From NCBI RefSeq assembly GCF_003344625.1, contig NZ_QPKJ02000011.1, positions 77,034-141,033 of the forward strand: a DNA stretch of 64,000 nt. Reading direction: 5' to 3'. A program made the translations under genes and the position numbers. The notes beneath the pieces were generated by a model. That model saw nothing but the letters and a program-made list of their open reading frames with translations. It was not told the origin of the DNA and did no database searches. Numbering within the stretch: position 1 is the first letter of the stretch; the number at the start of each line of letters is the position of its first letter. This stretch comes from Solirubrobacter deserti (lineage in GTDB: Bacteria; Actinomycetota; Thermoleophilia; Solirubrobacterales; Solirubrobacteraceae). Of this stretch, positions 1 through 9,660 are shown piece after piece.

Positions 1-1
1 A

Positions 2-238
2 CTGTTCTCCAGCGACACGAAGTTCGAGTCGGGCTCGGGTTGGCCGAGCTTCACGGAGCCCGCGTTCGCCGAGAACGTGGAGACCAAGCAGGATGTCTCG
101 CACGGCATGATCCGGACCGAGGTCGTCTGCAAGCGCTGCGGCGGGCACCTCGGCCACGTGTTCCCGGACGGCCCGCGCGAGGCGGGCGGACTGCGCTACT
201 GCATCAACAGCGCCGCGCTGGACCTCGACGCAAAGTAG
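2..238 (+). CDS. msrB: Peptide-methionine (R)-S-oxide reductase, C-terminal part
   Basis: Last 78 residues of MsrB; the start lies left of the window. MsrB reduces methionine-R-sulfoxide in oxidised proteins. Seen here: the SGSGWPSF stretch near the beginning, the second zinc-binding CxxC (CKRCGG), the conserved HLGHVF segment, and the RYCINSAAL motif that carries the catalytic cysteine. The first zinc CxxC pair would be upstream of the window edge. The reading frame ends in TAG. The next gene starts 47 bp further on the same strand, so this is probably a separate transcription unit from the ABC exporter. Family assignment is very secure because of the catalytic and zinc motifs. Confidence 0.95.
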   Translation: MFSSDTKFESGSGWPSFTEPAFAENVETKQDVSHGMIRTEVVCKRCGGHLGHVFPDGPREAGGLRYCINSAALDLDAK

Positions 239-285
239 GCGCACCCGCCTGAGCGCGGCTTTATAGAGCGGCCTACGGTGGGTAG

Positions 286-954
<669 letters not shown>

Positions 955-991
955 CCGCGCGCCGGGACGTCGGCCGCGCGAGGCGGCGCGC

Positions 992-3397
992 GTGATCCGC
1001 GACGCCCTCGCGGCACTCCGTGCCCGTCGCGGCCGCACGCTGCTGGCCGCGCTCGGCGTGCTCGCGGCGTCGCTCGTGGTGGGCACGAGCGTGACCGTCG
1101 GCTACTCGCTCGCGACCGGCTTCCAGCGCTCCGCCGAGCAGGCGCAGCTGCCCGACGTGATCGCGCGCTTCGACGAGCAGCCGCGGCGCCGGATCGACGC
1201 ACGCGTGTCCGCTCTGCCGAACCTCGAGGCCCGCTCCTACCGGTTCGAGGACCTCAACGAGGACCTCAGCGCCGGGCTCAACTCGACGGGCAAGGGCGCC
1301 GTGACCACGGTCTTCAACGGGCGCCGCGGCTACAAGGTCGTCGAGGGCCGCGACATCCGCGACGGCAGCACCGGCGAGGTCGTGGTCGAACGCGGCGTGG
1401 CGCGCGAATGGGACCTGCGGGTCGGGGACGACCTGTTCGTCGAGGAGCACGGCACGCTCCGCATCAGCGGCATCGCGGTCTCGCCCGACAACGTCGCGTT
1501 CCCGCTCGCCAGCACCGCGCGCGTCTACGTCACGCGCGCGCAGCACCGGCGCGTCGCGCCCAACGTCGCGCTGCTATGGCTCAGCGACCCCGATAAGGCC
1601 GACGTCACGCTCGCCCAGGCGCGCTCGGTCACGTTCGGCCTCGGCAAGCTCCAGTTCATCACCCGCACGGGCGTCGAGATCCTGCTCTCGCAGGCGGCGG
1701 GGATCGTGATCTCGCTGCTGATCGCGTTCTCGCTCGTCGCGCTGCTGGCCGCCGGCACGATGCTCGCCGCCAGCGCGCACGCCGACGTCCAGCGCCGCCT
1801 GACCGGGCTCGGCGTCCAGCGCGCGCTCGGCTTCGGCCCCGGGCGGATCGCCGCGCAGCAGGCGGTCGAGTCCGCGCTGGTCGCGCTCCCGGCCGCGCTC
1901 GCGGGGATCGCGATCGGCGCGCTGCTCGTCGCGCGCCCCGCGGCGGAGCTGATCGCCGCGCTCAACGAGCTCGGCCCGGGCGCCACGCTGCTCGGCCCGC
2001 TAACTCTGGCGGCGGCCGCCGTCGTCGCGCTCGTCGTCGCCGCCGCCACCTGGCCCGCGTGGCGCGCCGCGCGCCGCCCACCGGTCGAGATCCTGCGCGG
2101 CGGCGACCTCGCGAAGCGACCGCGCCGCCGCACGAGAGCGTCCGCCACGGCGCTCCAGCCGGCCGCGCGCGGCCCCCGTACGCGCGGAACATCCCCCTCT
2201 TTCGGCGAAGCCGGTTCCGCGCTTCGGGGGTCGCGCGCGGCCGGCCCCCACGGCGTCGGCGCCCCCACCGGGCGGCCGACGTCGAGCGACTCCGGCCCCC
2301 ACGGCGGCGGCTCGCTCTTCGGCCTCGGGGTGCGGTTCGCCACCGCCGCGCGCGCCCGCTGGTTCGCCGCCGTCGCGACGATCGCCGTCTGCGCGGGCGT
2401 CGTCACGCTCATGCTCGCGCTCGCCAGCCTGCTCGAGCGCCTGCGCGAGGACCCCGGGACGGTCGGCAAGCGCTACCAGCTCGCGGTGCAGCTCGACTCG
2501 TCGCAGCTCGACGCCGCCCGCGCGCTGCCGGGCGTGGCCGACGTCGGCGAGCGCTACTCGATCGACGCCGCCGACTCGTTCCGCCTCGGCGAGCCGATCC
2601 GGCTCGTCGCCTATCCCGGCGACCACACCCGCTTCGAGAACCCGCCGCTCGCCGAGGGCCGCCGGATCGCGAACGCGAACGAGGTGGAGGTCGGCCTCGG
2701 CATGGCGGACGCGCTCGGCCTGCGCCCCGGGAGCACGCTCGCCGCCCAGATTCCCGACGGGGGCGAGGTGCGCTTCAAGGTCGCAGGCATCGTGCGCGCG
2801 CTCGAGAACGACGGCCGCATCGCGTGGATCCAGCCTGACAAGCTGCTCGAGACGCGGCCGGACCTGACGCCCCAGGTCGTCGTGCGCCTGGAGCCCAACA
2901 CGGACCCGGCGACCGTGACGCGGGAGCTGGTGAACCTCGGCGCCAGCCTCCAGCCCGTCGGCGCCGCGCAGACCGACAACGCCGCGTTCCTGGCCGTGCT
3001 CGCCGCGGTGCTGCGCGGCGTCGGCCTGGCGGTCGGCCTCGTGTGCCTGTACGCGCTCATCCAGGCGCTCACGGTCACCGCGCGCGAACGGCGCGGCGCC
3101 GTCGCGCTGCTGCGCGCCACCGGCGCCGACGCGACGACCATCGGCCTCGTGCTCGCGGGCGTCGCCGTCGCCGTCGCCGTCCCGGCCGCGATCGCGGGCG
3201 TCGTGCTCGAGCTCACCGTCTTCGGCCCGCTCGTCTCGCGCCTGGCCGCGAGCTTCGCCTCCCTCCCGCTCGGCGCGTCCGCGGGTGAGATCGCGCTGGT
3301 CATCGGCGGCCTGCTCGCGCTCTCCGTGCTGGCGACCGCGTTCGTCGCGCGCCGCGTGATGAGCGAGCCGATCATCGCGGGGTTGCGCGAAGAATGA
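992..3397 (+). CDS. FtsX-family ABC transporter permease
   Basis: 801-residue permease starting with GTG, partner of the upstream ATPase. Layout: N-terminal membrane anchor (about 15-45), a periplasmic MacB-like core domain (45-220), a first FtsX membrane block (about 235-370) ending at an Arg-rich segment, then a second cycle with another anchor near 455, an extracytoplasmic domain, and a second FtsX block at the C-terminus. This duplicated eight-to-ten-helix plan is common in large actinobacterial exporters. The linker between the halves (residues about 380-440) is low-complexity and repeat-bearing. The stop codon overlaps the next ATG (ATGA), so the lipoprotein phosphoesterase is probably co-translated. 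Confidence 0.9.
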   Translation: MIRDALAALRARRGRTLLAALGVLAASLVVGTSVTVGYSLATGFQRSAEQAQLPDVIARFDEQPRRRIDARVSALPNLEARSYRFEDLNEDLSAGLNSTGKGAVTTVFNGRRGYKVVEGRDIRDGSTGEVVVERGVAREWDLRVGDDLFVEEHGTLRISGIAVSPDNVAFPLASTARVYVTRAQHRRVAPNVALLWLSDPDKADVTLAQARSVTFGLGKLQFITRTGVEILLSQAAGIVISLLIAFSLVALLAAGTMLAASAHADVQRRLTGLGVQRALGFGPGRIAAQQAVESALVALPAALAGIAIGALLVARPAAELIAALNELGPGATLLGPLTLAAAAVVALVVAAATWPAWRAARRPPVEILRGGDLAKRPRRRTRASATALQPAARGPRTRGTSPSFGEAGSALRGSRAAGPHGVGAPTGRPTSSDSGPHGGGSLFGLGVRFATAARARWFAAVATIAVCAGVVTLMLALASLLERLREDPGTVGKRYQLAVQLDSSQLDAARALPGVADVGERYSIDAADSFRLGEPIRLVAYPGDHTRFENPPLAEGRRIANANEVEVGLGMADALGLRPGSTLAAQIPDGGEVRFKVAGIVRALENDGRIAWIQPDKLLETRPDLTPQVVVRLEPNTDPATVTRELVNLGASLQPVGAAQTDNAAFLAVLAAVLRGVGLAVGLVCLYALIQALTVTARERRGAVALLRATGADATTIGLVLAGVAVAVAVPAAIAGVVLELTVFGPLVSRLAASFASLPLGASAGEIALVIGGLLALSVLATAFVARRVMSEPIIAGLREE

Positions 3398-4794
3398 CCG
3401 CGCCCCGCGCCGCCCGCCGCGCGTTCGCCGCGACCGTCCTCGCGGCCCTTGCCTTCGCCGCGTGCGGTGACGACTCGCCGCCCGCGGCCGGCGGCGACTC
3501 GACCCTGCGGTCGACGCTCGTCGACCCCGACCGCGACGGCTTCCTCGACGCCGGACCGGCCGAGCCGCTCACGGACCGCGGCACGCCGTCACGGCTCGGC
3601 GAGACCCTCGTCACGTTCGGCCAGCTGACGGACACACACGTGCGCGACGAGGAGTCGCCGGCGCGGGTGCCGTTCCTGGACCGCATCGGCACCCCGTTCA
3701 CGTCTACGTTCCGCCCGCAGGAGGCGTTCAGCGCCCAGACGCTGGACGCCGCGATCCGCGCGCTCAATGCGCAACGACCCGACGCCGTCTTCCTCACGGG
3801 CGACATCACCGACAACGCGCAGCGCAACGAGCTCGAGCTCGCGCTCGCCACGCTCGAGGGCGGGCGCGTGAACCCCGACAGCGGCGGCCCGGGCTATCGC
3901 GGCGTGCAGCAGCCCGACTCCGCCGACCCGTTCTACTACCGCCCCGACTTCGACGCGCCCGCGCACCCCGGCGCGCTCGCGCAGGCCCAGCGCGCGTTCA
4001 CCGCCGAGGGCCTGAAGGCGCCGCTGTACCCGCTCGTCGGCAACCACGACGTGCTCGCCCAGGGCGAGGTCCAACCGACCGAGCAGATCAACGCCTACGC
4101 CACCGGCGACGAGCTCATCACCGCGCTCGACCCCGAGCTGCTCGACCAGCTCCCGCGCGCGGAGATCGACGCCCAGCGCGCGACCGCCGCCCTGCTCGGC
4201 AACCAGTTCTTCCTCCCGAGCGTCGACGTCCCCGCCGACGACACGCGCCGGCTGGTCGGCTCCGGTGAGTGGGAGCGGGCGTTCCGCCGCGAGCGCTTCG
4301 ACTACACGGTCGACCTCACCGACCGCGTCCGCGCGATCACCGTCGACACCGTCAACCGCGACGGCACCAGCCGCGCCCGCATCAACCCCGACCAGCTGCA
4401 GCGGCTGGACGAGCAGCTGGACACGGATCGCCACGCGATCGTCTTCTCCCACAACCCGCTCACGCCCGAAGCCCTCCAGATCCTCGACCGCCACCCCAAC
4501 GTCGTCGCCGCGATCTCCGGCAACAGCCACCGCAACCGCGTCACCCCGCGCGGCCGCTACTGGCTGGTCAGCACGAGCTCGCTCGCCGACTTCCCCCAGC
4601 AATCGCGCATGTTCCGCCTGCGGGAGACGGCGGACGGCGCCGCGCTGGAGACGTGGATGGTCGACCACGACGGCCGGGGCCTCGCCGGCATCAGCCGCGA
4701 GCTCGCGTTCCTGGACGCCCAGGGCGGGCGCCCCCAACGTTTCGCCGGCGAGAGGCAAGACCGCAACGTCCGCCTGTTCGTGAACGTTTCATAA
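3394..4794 (+). CDS. Lipoprotein metallophosphoesterase
   Basis: 466-residue calcineurin-like phosphoesterase. An Ala-rich signal ends in a lipobox-like AFAAC near residue 27, so it is probably a membrane-anchored lipoprotein. Metal-binding blocks are intact: QLTDTHV (DxH), VFLTGDITDN (GD), LVGNHDV (GNHD), a later HNPL and SGNSHRNRV. The length and spacing resemble the actinobacterial 'PPA1498-like' phosphoesterases. It overlaps the permease stop by ATGA, suggesting one operon with the ABC exporter. Substrate is unknown. A secreted propeller gene follows after 62 bp. Confidence 0.88.
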   Translation: MTAPRAARRAFAATVLAALAFAACGDDSPPAAGGDSTLRSTLVDPDRDGFLDAGPAEPLTDRGTPSRLGETLVTFGQLTDTHVRDEESPARVPFLDRIGTPFTSTFRPQEAFSAQTLDAAIRALNAQRPDAVFLTGDITDNAQRNELELALATLEGGRVNPDSGGPGYRGVQQPDSADPFYYRPDFDAPAHPGALAQAQRAFTAEGLKAPLYPLVGNHDVLAQGEVQPTEQINAYATGDELITALDPELLDQLPRAEIDAQRATAALLGNQFFLPSVDVPADDTRRLVGSGEWERAFRRERFDYTVDLTDRVRAITVDTVNRDGTSRARINPDQLQRLDEQLDTDRHAIVFSHNPLTPEALQILDRHPNVVAAISGNSHRNRVTPRGRYWLVSTSSLADFPQQSRMFRLRETADGAALETWMVDHDGRGLAGISRELAFLDAQGGRPQRFAGERQDRNVRLFVNVS

Positions 4795-4856
4795 CCCGCA
4801 ACCAATTCCGCTCGCAGCCGCTTCACCGGCAAGCATCACAGCGAGAGGAGAAGTAC

Positions 4857-7019
4857 GTGATTTCCAGGGCTTTTCTGGGCACTTGCGCTGCCCTGAGCCT
4901 GGCCGCGGCATGCCCTGCCGCAGGCCACGCCGCCGTGCAGGTGAGCCAGTCGGGCTGGCAGTGGGGCAACCCGACGCCGCAGGGCAACACAATCAGGGCG
5001 ATCGACTTCGCCCAGGGTCGGGGGTACGCGATCGGCGACGACGGCACCGCCCTCAGGACCGATGACGGCGGCGCGACCTGGACCGGTCTCCCGACCGGCA
5101 CGTCGCTCGACCTCAACCGCATCCAGGCCGTCACGCCGGACGTCGTGACGATCCTCGGCGGTGACGGTTGCGTACTGCGCCGCTCCGACGACGGCGGCCG
5201 CACGTTCCGCCGCTTCTACGTGCTGACCGAGATCGACTGCCCGGAGCCCGTCGCGGCGACGTACTTCGTCACCCCGCAGCTCGGCTACATCCTGCTGCGC
5301 AACGGCAACGTCCTCAGGACCACCGACGGCGGCGAGAGCTTCAGCCGCGTCACCGCGATCCCCGGCACGCCCGGCAGCGCGGGCGGCGGCAACGCCACGC
5401 CCGCGGACGCCATCTTCACCTCCCCCGACGCGGGCATCGTCTTCCTCTCGGGCACGAACACGGCGTTGCGCACCACCGACGCGGGCGCGTCGTGGACGCC
5501 GGAGCCCGACGTCGCGGGCGGCAGCGTCCGGCGCCTGGAGGCGATCGACGCGACCACGTTCTACGCCTTCGGCCCCGACACGCTGCTGCGCTCGACCGAT
5601 GCGGGCCAGAGCTGGCAGGCCAAGCCCGTCGCCGCGACCATCACCGGCGTGAGCTGCGCGACGCTCGACCTGTGCCTGCTCACCACCGACCGCGGTGACC
5701 GCCTCCTCAGAACCGAGAACGGCGGCGACACGACCGAGCCGATCACGGCCGCCACCGCCCCGCTCTACGCCGCGGGCTTCGCCAATCCGGCCCGCGCCGT
5801 CGCCGCGGGCGTGGGCGGCGCGACCGCCGTCTCCAACGACGCGGGCCGCAACTACACGCCGGTCGGCGGTGACATCGCGGGCTCGTTCGGCCTCGGCCTG
5901 CGGCTCGGCCCCGCCCCGAACATCGCGCTCGCGCTCGGCTCGGGCGGCCAGCTCGCCCGCACGACCGACAACGGCGTCACGTGGCGCGCCATCAACGTCG
6001 CCACCTCGTCCAACCTGCGCGACACGTCCTTCAGCAGCGAGAACGAGGGCTACGCGCTCGACTTCCGCGGCGGGCTGTTCCGCACCAGCAATGGCGGCGC
6101 GAGCTGGTCACCGATCGACCCGGGCACGACGAGCGCCCCGCTGGCCGTGATCACGCGCGGCGACACGGTCCTGCTCGCCGGCCCGCGCGGCGTCCGCCGG
6201 GCTACGGGCGGCGGACAGTTCAGCGCCGTCGAGAACCGCACGCGGGTGACGACGTTCGACCGTGCCGGCAGCACGATCTTCGCCTACGGACGCAACGCCG
6301 CGATCCGCTCGACCAACGGCGGTCGGCGGTGGACGACGGTCCGGCGCCCCGGTCGCCTCGCCGACCTCGACATGACGTCCGCCAACGGCGGCTACGCGCT
6401 GACCACGGACGGCCGCGTGTGGCGGACCACGAACGGCGGCCGGCGCTGGCGGGAGCTGGCCGCGGTCGGCACCAGCCGTGGCCTCGCGCTCGCGTTCGGC
6501 TCCTCCACGCACGGCTACCTGACGCTCAGCGGGTACCCGGCGGACGTCGGCGTCGCGTACGTCCTGCGCACCAGCGACGGCGGCCGGCACTGGCGCCCGC
6601 AGCGCATCTCGGCCGGCCAGTTCCCGGGCACGGAGGGCGTGATCAGCCCGAGCGCCTCGCGCTCGTACGCGCTCACCTCCACCCCCGCGGTCAACGCCGG
6701 CGTCTTCCGCAGCCTGTTCACGACGGCGAGCGGCGGAGACTTCGGCACGCGCTCGACGATCACGCTCAACCGCGCCCGCCGCAGCGGTCGCACCGTCACC
6801 GTGACGGGACGGCTGAACGGCGCACAGGGCGGCGAGCCGATCGTCGTCTCGGCGCGCACCGGCAGCCGCTGGACCGAGCAGGTCGTGACCGCGGGCGCGA
6901 ACGGGGGCCGCTTCACGGCGAGCTTCCGCCTGCGCGGCCGCGCATCGTTCGTCGCCCGCTGGGCCGGTGACTCGGGCCGTCAGGGCGCCGGATCCAGCGC
7001 ACTCAGGGGGCCGCGTTAG
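4857..7019 (+). CDS. Secreted Ycf48/BNR-repeat beta-propeller protein
   Basis: 720 residues from a GTG start chosen because AGAGGAG lies 5-10 bp upstream and a good signal peptide follows (hydrophobic stretch ending GHAAV). The reading frame is open far upstream, but that part overlaps the phosphoesterase and has no coding character. The body is many repeats of the type 'R-TTDGG-SW', about one per 40-45 residues, which is the Ycf48/BNR (sialidase-like Asp-box) propeller signature. The last 90 residues change to a beta-sandwich-like region (about 620-720). No enzyme residues were recognised; a binding or scaffold role outside the cell is inferred. Confidence 0.85.
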   Translation: MISRAFLGTCAALSLAAACPAAGHAAVQVSQSGWQWGNPTPQGNTIRAIDFAQGRGYAIGDDGTALRTDDGGATWTGLPTGTSLDLNRIQAVTPDVVTILGGDGCVLRRSDDGGRTFRRFYVLTEIDCPEPVAATYFVTPQLGYILLRNGNVLRTTDGGESFSRVTAIPGTPGSAGGGNATPADAIFTSPDAGIVFLSGTNTALRTTDAGASWTPEPDVAGGSVRRLEAIDATTFYAFGPDTLLRSTDAGQSWQAKPVAATITGVSCATLDLCLLTTDRGDRLLRTENGGDTTEPITAATAPLYAAGFANPARAVAAGVGGATAVSNDAGRNYTPVGGDIAGSFGLGLRLGPAPNIALALGSGGQLARTTDNGVTWRAINVATSSNLRDTSFSSENEGYALDFRGGLFRTSNGGASWSPIDPGTTSAPLAVITRGDTVLLAGPRGVRRATGGGQFSAVENRTRVTTFDRAGSTIFAYGRNAAIRSTNGGRRWTTVRRPGRLADLDMTSANGGYALTTDGRVWRTTNGGRRWRELAAVGTSRGLALAFGSSTHGYLTLSGYPADVGVAYVLRTSDGGRHWRPQRISAGQFPGTEGVISPSASRSYALTSTPAVNAGVFRSLFTTASGGDFGTRSTITLNRARRSGRTVTVTGRLNGAQGGEPIVVSARTGSRWTEQVVTAGANGGRFTASFRLRGRASFVARWAGDSGRQGAGSSALRGPR

Positions 7020-7030
7020 CCTCAGTACGC

Positions 7031-7384
7031 ATGTCGCTCGCCCGCGCCGTGCTCGGCGCCTCGTTCATCACCACCGGGCTCCTGCACTTCGCCAGGCCCC
7101 GGTTGTACGAGGCGATCATGCCGCGCTACCTCCCGGCCCACCGTGAGCTCGTGCTCGCGAGCGGCGTCGCGGAGCTGGCCGGCGGCGCGGGCGTGCTGCA
7201 CCCCAAGACCCGGCGCGCCGCGGGCTGGTGGCTGATCGCCACGCTCGTCGGCGTGTTCCCGGCCAACGTCGAGATGGCCGTGCACCCGGAGCGCTTCCGG
7301 CGCATCCCGAAGTCGTTGCTGTACGCACGCCTGCCGCTGCAGGGTGCGATGATCGCCTTGGTGTGGAAGACCGCGCTGCGCTAA
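7031..7384 (+). CDS. DoxX-like small membrane protein
   Basis: 117-residue integral membrane protein with about four hydrophobic helices. The N-terminal ARAVLGASFITTGLLHFARP stretch, the central SGVAELAGGAGVL and the WLIATLVGVFPANVEMA segment match the DoxX/MauE-like family often annotated as 'DoxX family protein'. The function of such short members is not known; links to redox metabolism have been proposed for the family. It starts 11 bp after the propeller stop and ends 8 bp before the next likely start, so it may be in an operon. Confidence 0.8.
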   Translation: MSLARAVLGASFITTGLLHFARPRLYEAIMPRYLPAHRELVLASGVAELAGGAGVLHPKTRRAAGWWLIATLVGVFPANVEMAVHPERFRRIPKSLLYARLPLQGAMIALVWKTALR

Positions 7385-7392
7385 GCGCGGCG

Positions 7393-8193
7393 GTGGCAGT
7401 GGCGCGCGCGCACGGATTGCGCGTGGAGGAGCCCGTCATCCTGCGCGATCAACTGAACGTGCTCGTCCACCTTCGCCCTGCGCCGGTGGTGGCGCGCGTG
7501 GCCGGGACGATCGCGGCCGTGCGCCCGGGCCCGGCCTGGCAGGCGCGCGAGCTGAGCGTCGCGGGGCATCTGGCGCGCGCGGGCGCGCCCGTGGTCGCAC
7601 CGAGCGGAGAGCTGCCGCCGGGCCCGCACGAGCATGAGGGCCGGGTGCTCTCGTTCTGGCGCTACGCGCCGCCGGCCGAGGTCGACGCGGCGCGGGCCGG
7701 CGAGGCGCTCGCGCACTGCCACGAGGCGCTGCGCTCCTACCGCGGCTCGCTCCCACTGCTGGGCACGGTCACCGAGGCCGAGGCGCTGCTCGCCCGGCTC
7801 GCGGCGGAGGAGCGCATCGCGCCCGACGCGGCGACCGCGTTGCTGCTGCGCTTCCAGGAGCTGATCCCGGTCCTGTCGGAGCTGCGCTCCCCGGTCCAGC
7901 CGCTCCACGGCGACGCCCACCTCGGCAACGTGCTGGGTGGACCGCTGTGGAACGACTGGGAGGACACGTGCCTCGGCCCGGTCGGGTGGGACGCGGCCTG
8001 CCTGCTGGCCGGCCGCTACGGCCGCGAGCGCCAGGAGGCGGCCTACGCCGCCTCCCGCATGGGCCTCGATCCGGGGGAGCTGAAGCTGTGGATCGAGGCG
8101 CGCTCGCTACAGCTCGCCGTGTGGCGTCAGGTCATGACGGGCACGGCGTTGCCGTCCGGCTCGGCGGGCGTGGACGGCGACACCAGGAAGTAG
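7393..8193 (+). CDS. Aminoglycoside-phosphotransferase-fold kinase
   Basis: 266-residue APH/choline-kinase-fold protein. The key motif HGDAHLGN is at residues 172-179 (catalytic Asp and metal-binding Asn) and the following WNDWED (about 186-191) corresponds to the metal-binding acidic pair. The GTG at 7393 is preferred because the open frame further upstream overlaps the DoxX-like gene; GTG 7399 is also possible. The family covers antibiotic kinases but also small-molecule and sugar kinases, so resistance should not be assumed. Its last 67 bp overlap the 3' end of the convergent MFS gene, an unusually long tail-to-tail overlap. Confidence 0.8.
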   Translation: MAVARAHGLRVEEPVILRDQLNVLVHLRPAPVVARVAGTIAAVRPGPAWQARELSVAGHLARAGAPVVAPSGELPPGPHEHEGRVLSFWRYAPPAEVDAARAGEALAHCHEALRSYRGSLPLLGTVTEAEALLARLAAEERIAPDAATALLLRFQELIPVLSELRSPVQPLHGDAHLGNVLGGPLWNDWEDTCLGPVGWDAACLLAGRYGRERQEAAYAASRMGLDPGELKLWIEARSLQLAVWRQVMTGTALPSGSAGVDGDTRK

Positions 8194-9566
8194 GCCGCCA
8201 GCGCGCCGACGATGGCCATCCCGGCCCCGACGGTGAGCGCGAGCTGGAAGCCCTCGGTCATCGCGTTGGGGAGCGCGCTGCCGGCCTCCAGCACCGAGTC
8301 GCGGCGCGAGTTGCCGATCGAGGCCAGCACGGCGAGGCCGAGCGCGCCGCCGATCTGCTGGCTCGTGTTGATCATGCCGGAGGCCAGGCCCGCCTCGTGC
8401 GGCTCGACGCCCGCCACCGCGGCGATCGTCATCGGCACGAACGCGAACCCGAGCCCGAACGCGCTGACCAGCGACGGCCCGAGGATGTCGGCGAGGTAGC
8501 TGCCGCCGACCGAGATCTGCGAGAACCACAGCAGGCCGATCGCCGTCAGCAGCAGGCCCGCGACCAGCACCGGCCGGACGCCGAGCCGGGTGACCAGCGT
8601 CGAGGCGATGCCCGCCGAGACGATGATGCCGCCGGCCAGCGGCAGGTAGCCGAGCCCGGTCTCCAGCGCGTCGAAGCCGAGCACCTGCTGCAGGTAGAGC
8701 GAGATGAAGAAGAACATCGAGAACAGCGCGGCCGCGACCAGCAGGCCGGTGAGGTTCACGCCGCGCACGGTCCGCAGCCGGAAGATGCCCGGGAACGGGA
8801 CCAGCGGCGCGCGGTTGCGCAGCTCGAGGACGACGAACACGGCGAGGATGACGAGCGCGACGCCGAGCAGCACGAGCGTCTCGGTCGACGTCCAGCCCGC
8901 CTCGTTCGCGTTCACGAGCGAGTAGACGAGCAGCGACAGGCCGGCGGTGACGGTGATGGCGCCCGCGACGTCGAAGTGGCGGTGCCCTTCCTCGCGCGAC
9001 TCGGGCAGCAGGCGCGGGGCGAGCAGCGCCGCGGCGACGCCGATCGGCACGTTGACGAACAGCACCCACTCCCAGCCGGCCCACTCGGTGAGCATGCCGC
9101 CGAGCAGCACGCCGGCGGCGCCGCCGGAGCCCGCTACCGCGCCCCAGACGCCCATCGCCTTGTTGCGTTCAGCGCCTTCCTTGAACAGCACGGTGACGAG
9201 CGAGAGCGCGGCCGGGGAGAGCAGCGCGGCGCCGAGGCCCTGGACGGCGCGGGCGATGATCAATTGGATGTCGCTCTGGGCGAAGCCGCCCGCGAGTGAA
9301 GCGCCGGCGAACAGGATCAGGCCGAGGATGAACAGGCGCCGCCGGCCGAGCAGGTCGGCGAGCCGGCCGCCGAGCAGCAGGAAGCCGCCGAAGGCGAGCG
9401 TGTAGGCGTTGACCACCCAGGACAGATCGTCCGGGCTGAAGCTGAGCGACTGACCGATCGACGGGAGCGCGACGTTGACGATCGACGCGTCGAGGACCAC
9501 CACGAATTGTGCGGCGGCGAGGAGGACGAGCGCGAGCCAGCGCCGGTCCGTGGAGGTGGAAGACAT
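8127..9566 (-). CDS. MFS multidrug efflux transporter, DHA2 (EmrB/QacA) family
   Basis: 479-residue drug:H+ antiporter with about 14 membrane helices. The LDASIVNVALPSIGQ motif of TM1, the GGRLADLLGRRR loop (motif A) and the central GPSLVSAFGLGFAFVP region are classical for DHA2 transporters. ATG 9566 was chosen over an upstream in-frame start at 9644 because the earlier start would lie in the promoter and operator. A TetR regulator is divergently transcribed 94 bp away, the usual arrangement of a substrate-inducible efflux pump. Substrate cannot be predicted. Confidence 0.92.
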   Translation of the reverse strand: MSSTSTDRRWLALVLLAAAQFVVVLDASIVNVALPSIGQSLSFSPDDLSWVVNAYTLAFGGFLLLGGRLADLLGRRRLFILGLILFAGASLAGGFAQSDIQLIIARAVQGLGAALLSPAALSLVTVLFKEGAERNKAMGVWGAVAGSGGAAGVLLGGMLTEWAGWEWVLFVNVPIGVAAALLAPRLLPESREEGHRHFDVAGAITVTAGLSLLVYSLVNANEAGWTSTETLVLLGVALVILAVFVVLELRNRAPLVPFPGIFRLRTVRGVNLTGLLVAAALFSMFFFISLYLQQVLGFDALETGLGYLPLAGGIIVSAGIASTLVTRLGVRPVLVAGLLLTAIGLLWFSQISVGGSYLADILGPSLVSAFGLGFAFVPMTIAAVAGVEPHEAGLASGMINTSQQIGGALGLAVLASIGNSRRDSVLEAGSALPNAMTEGFQLALTVGAGMAIVGALAAYFLVSPSTPAEPDGNAVPVMT

Positions 9567-9614
9567 GATGACCCCTGGGGAGGAAATGGAGGTGGAGTTC
9601 CGGTTTCGCTTCGC

Positions 9615-9644
9615 AAGATACGGAGTTGAAGTTCCGTTTGTCAA
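9615..9644 (-). promoter_or_regulatory. Promoter of the MFS gene with embedded TetR operator
   Basis: On the minus strand a consensus -35 TTGACA (9644-9639) is separated by 18 bp from -10 TATCTT (9620-9615). The inverted repeat ACGGA-N8-TCCGT (9620-9637) fills the spacer, so bound repressor would block polymerase. A partial second copy of the AGTTCCG half lies at 9596-9602, inside the transcribed leader. Seen in sequence; operator function is inferred from the divergent tetR. Confidence 0.7.
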
Positions 9645-9654
9645 GCCCTACAGT
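9626..9654 (+). promoter_or_regulatory. Probable promoter of the TetR gene
   Basis: TTGAAG (9626-9631), 17-bp spacer, TACAGT (9649-9654). The predicted transcription start falls about at the ATG of the regulator (9661), so the message would be leaderless, common in actinobacteria. The -35 overlaps the inverted repeat, implying autorepression. Confidence 0.5.
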
Positions 9655-9660
9655 CGACCC

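Noticed and set aside
4269..4856. Upstream extension of the BNR propeller gene
   Set aside because: Lies inside the phosphoesterase gene in another frame; the signal peptide and ribosome site support GTG 4857.
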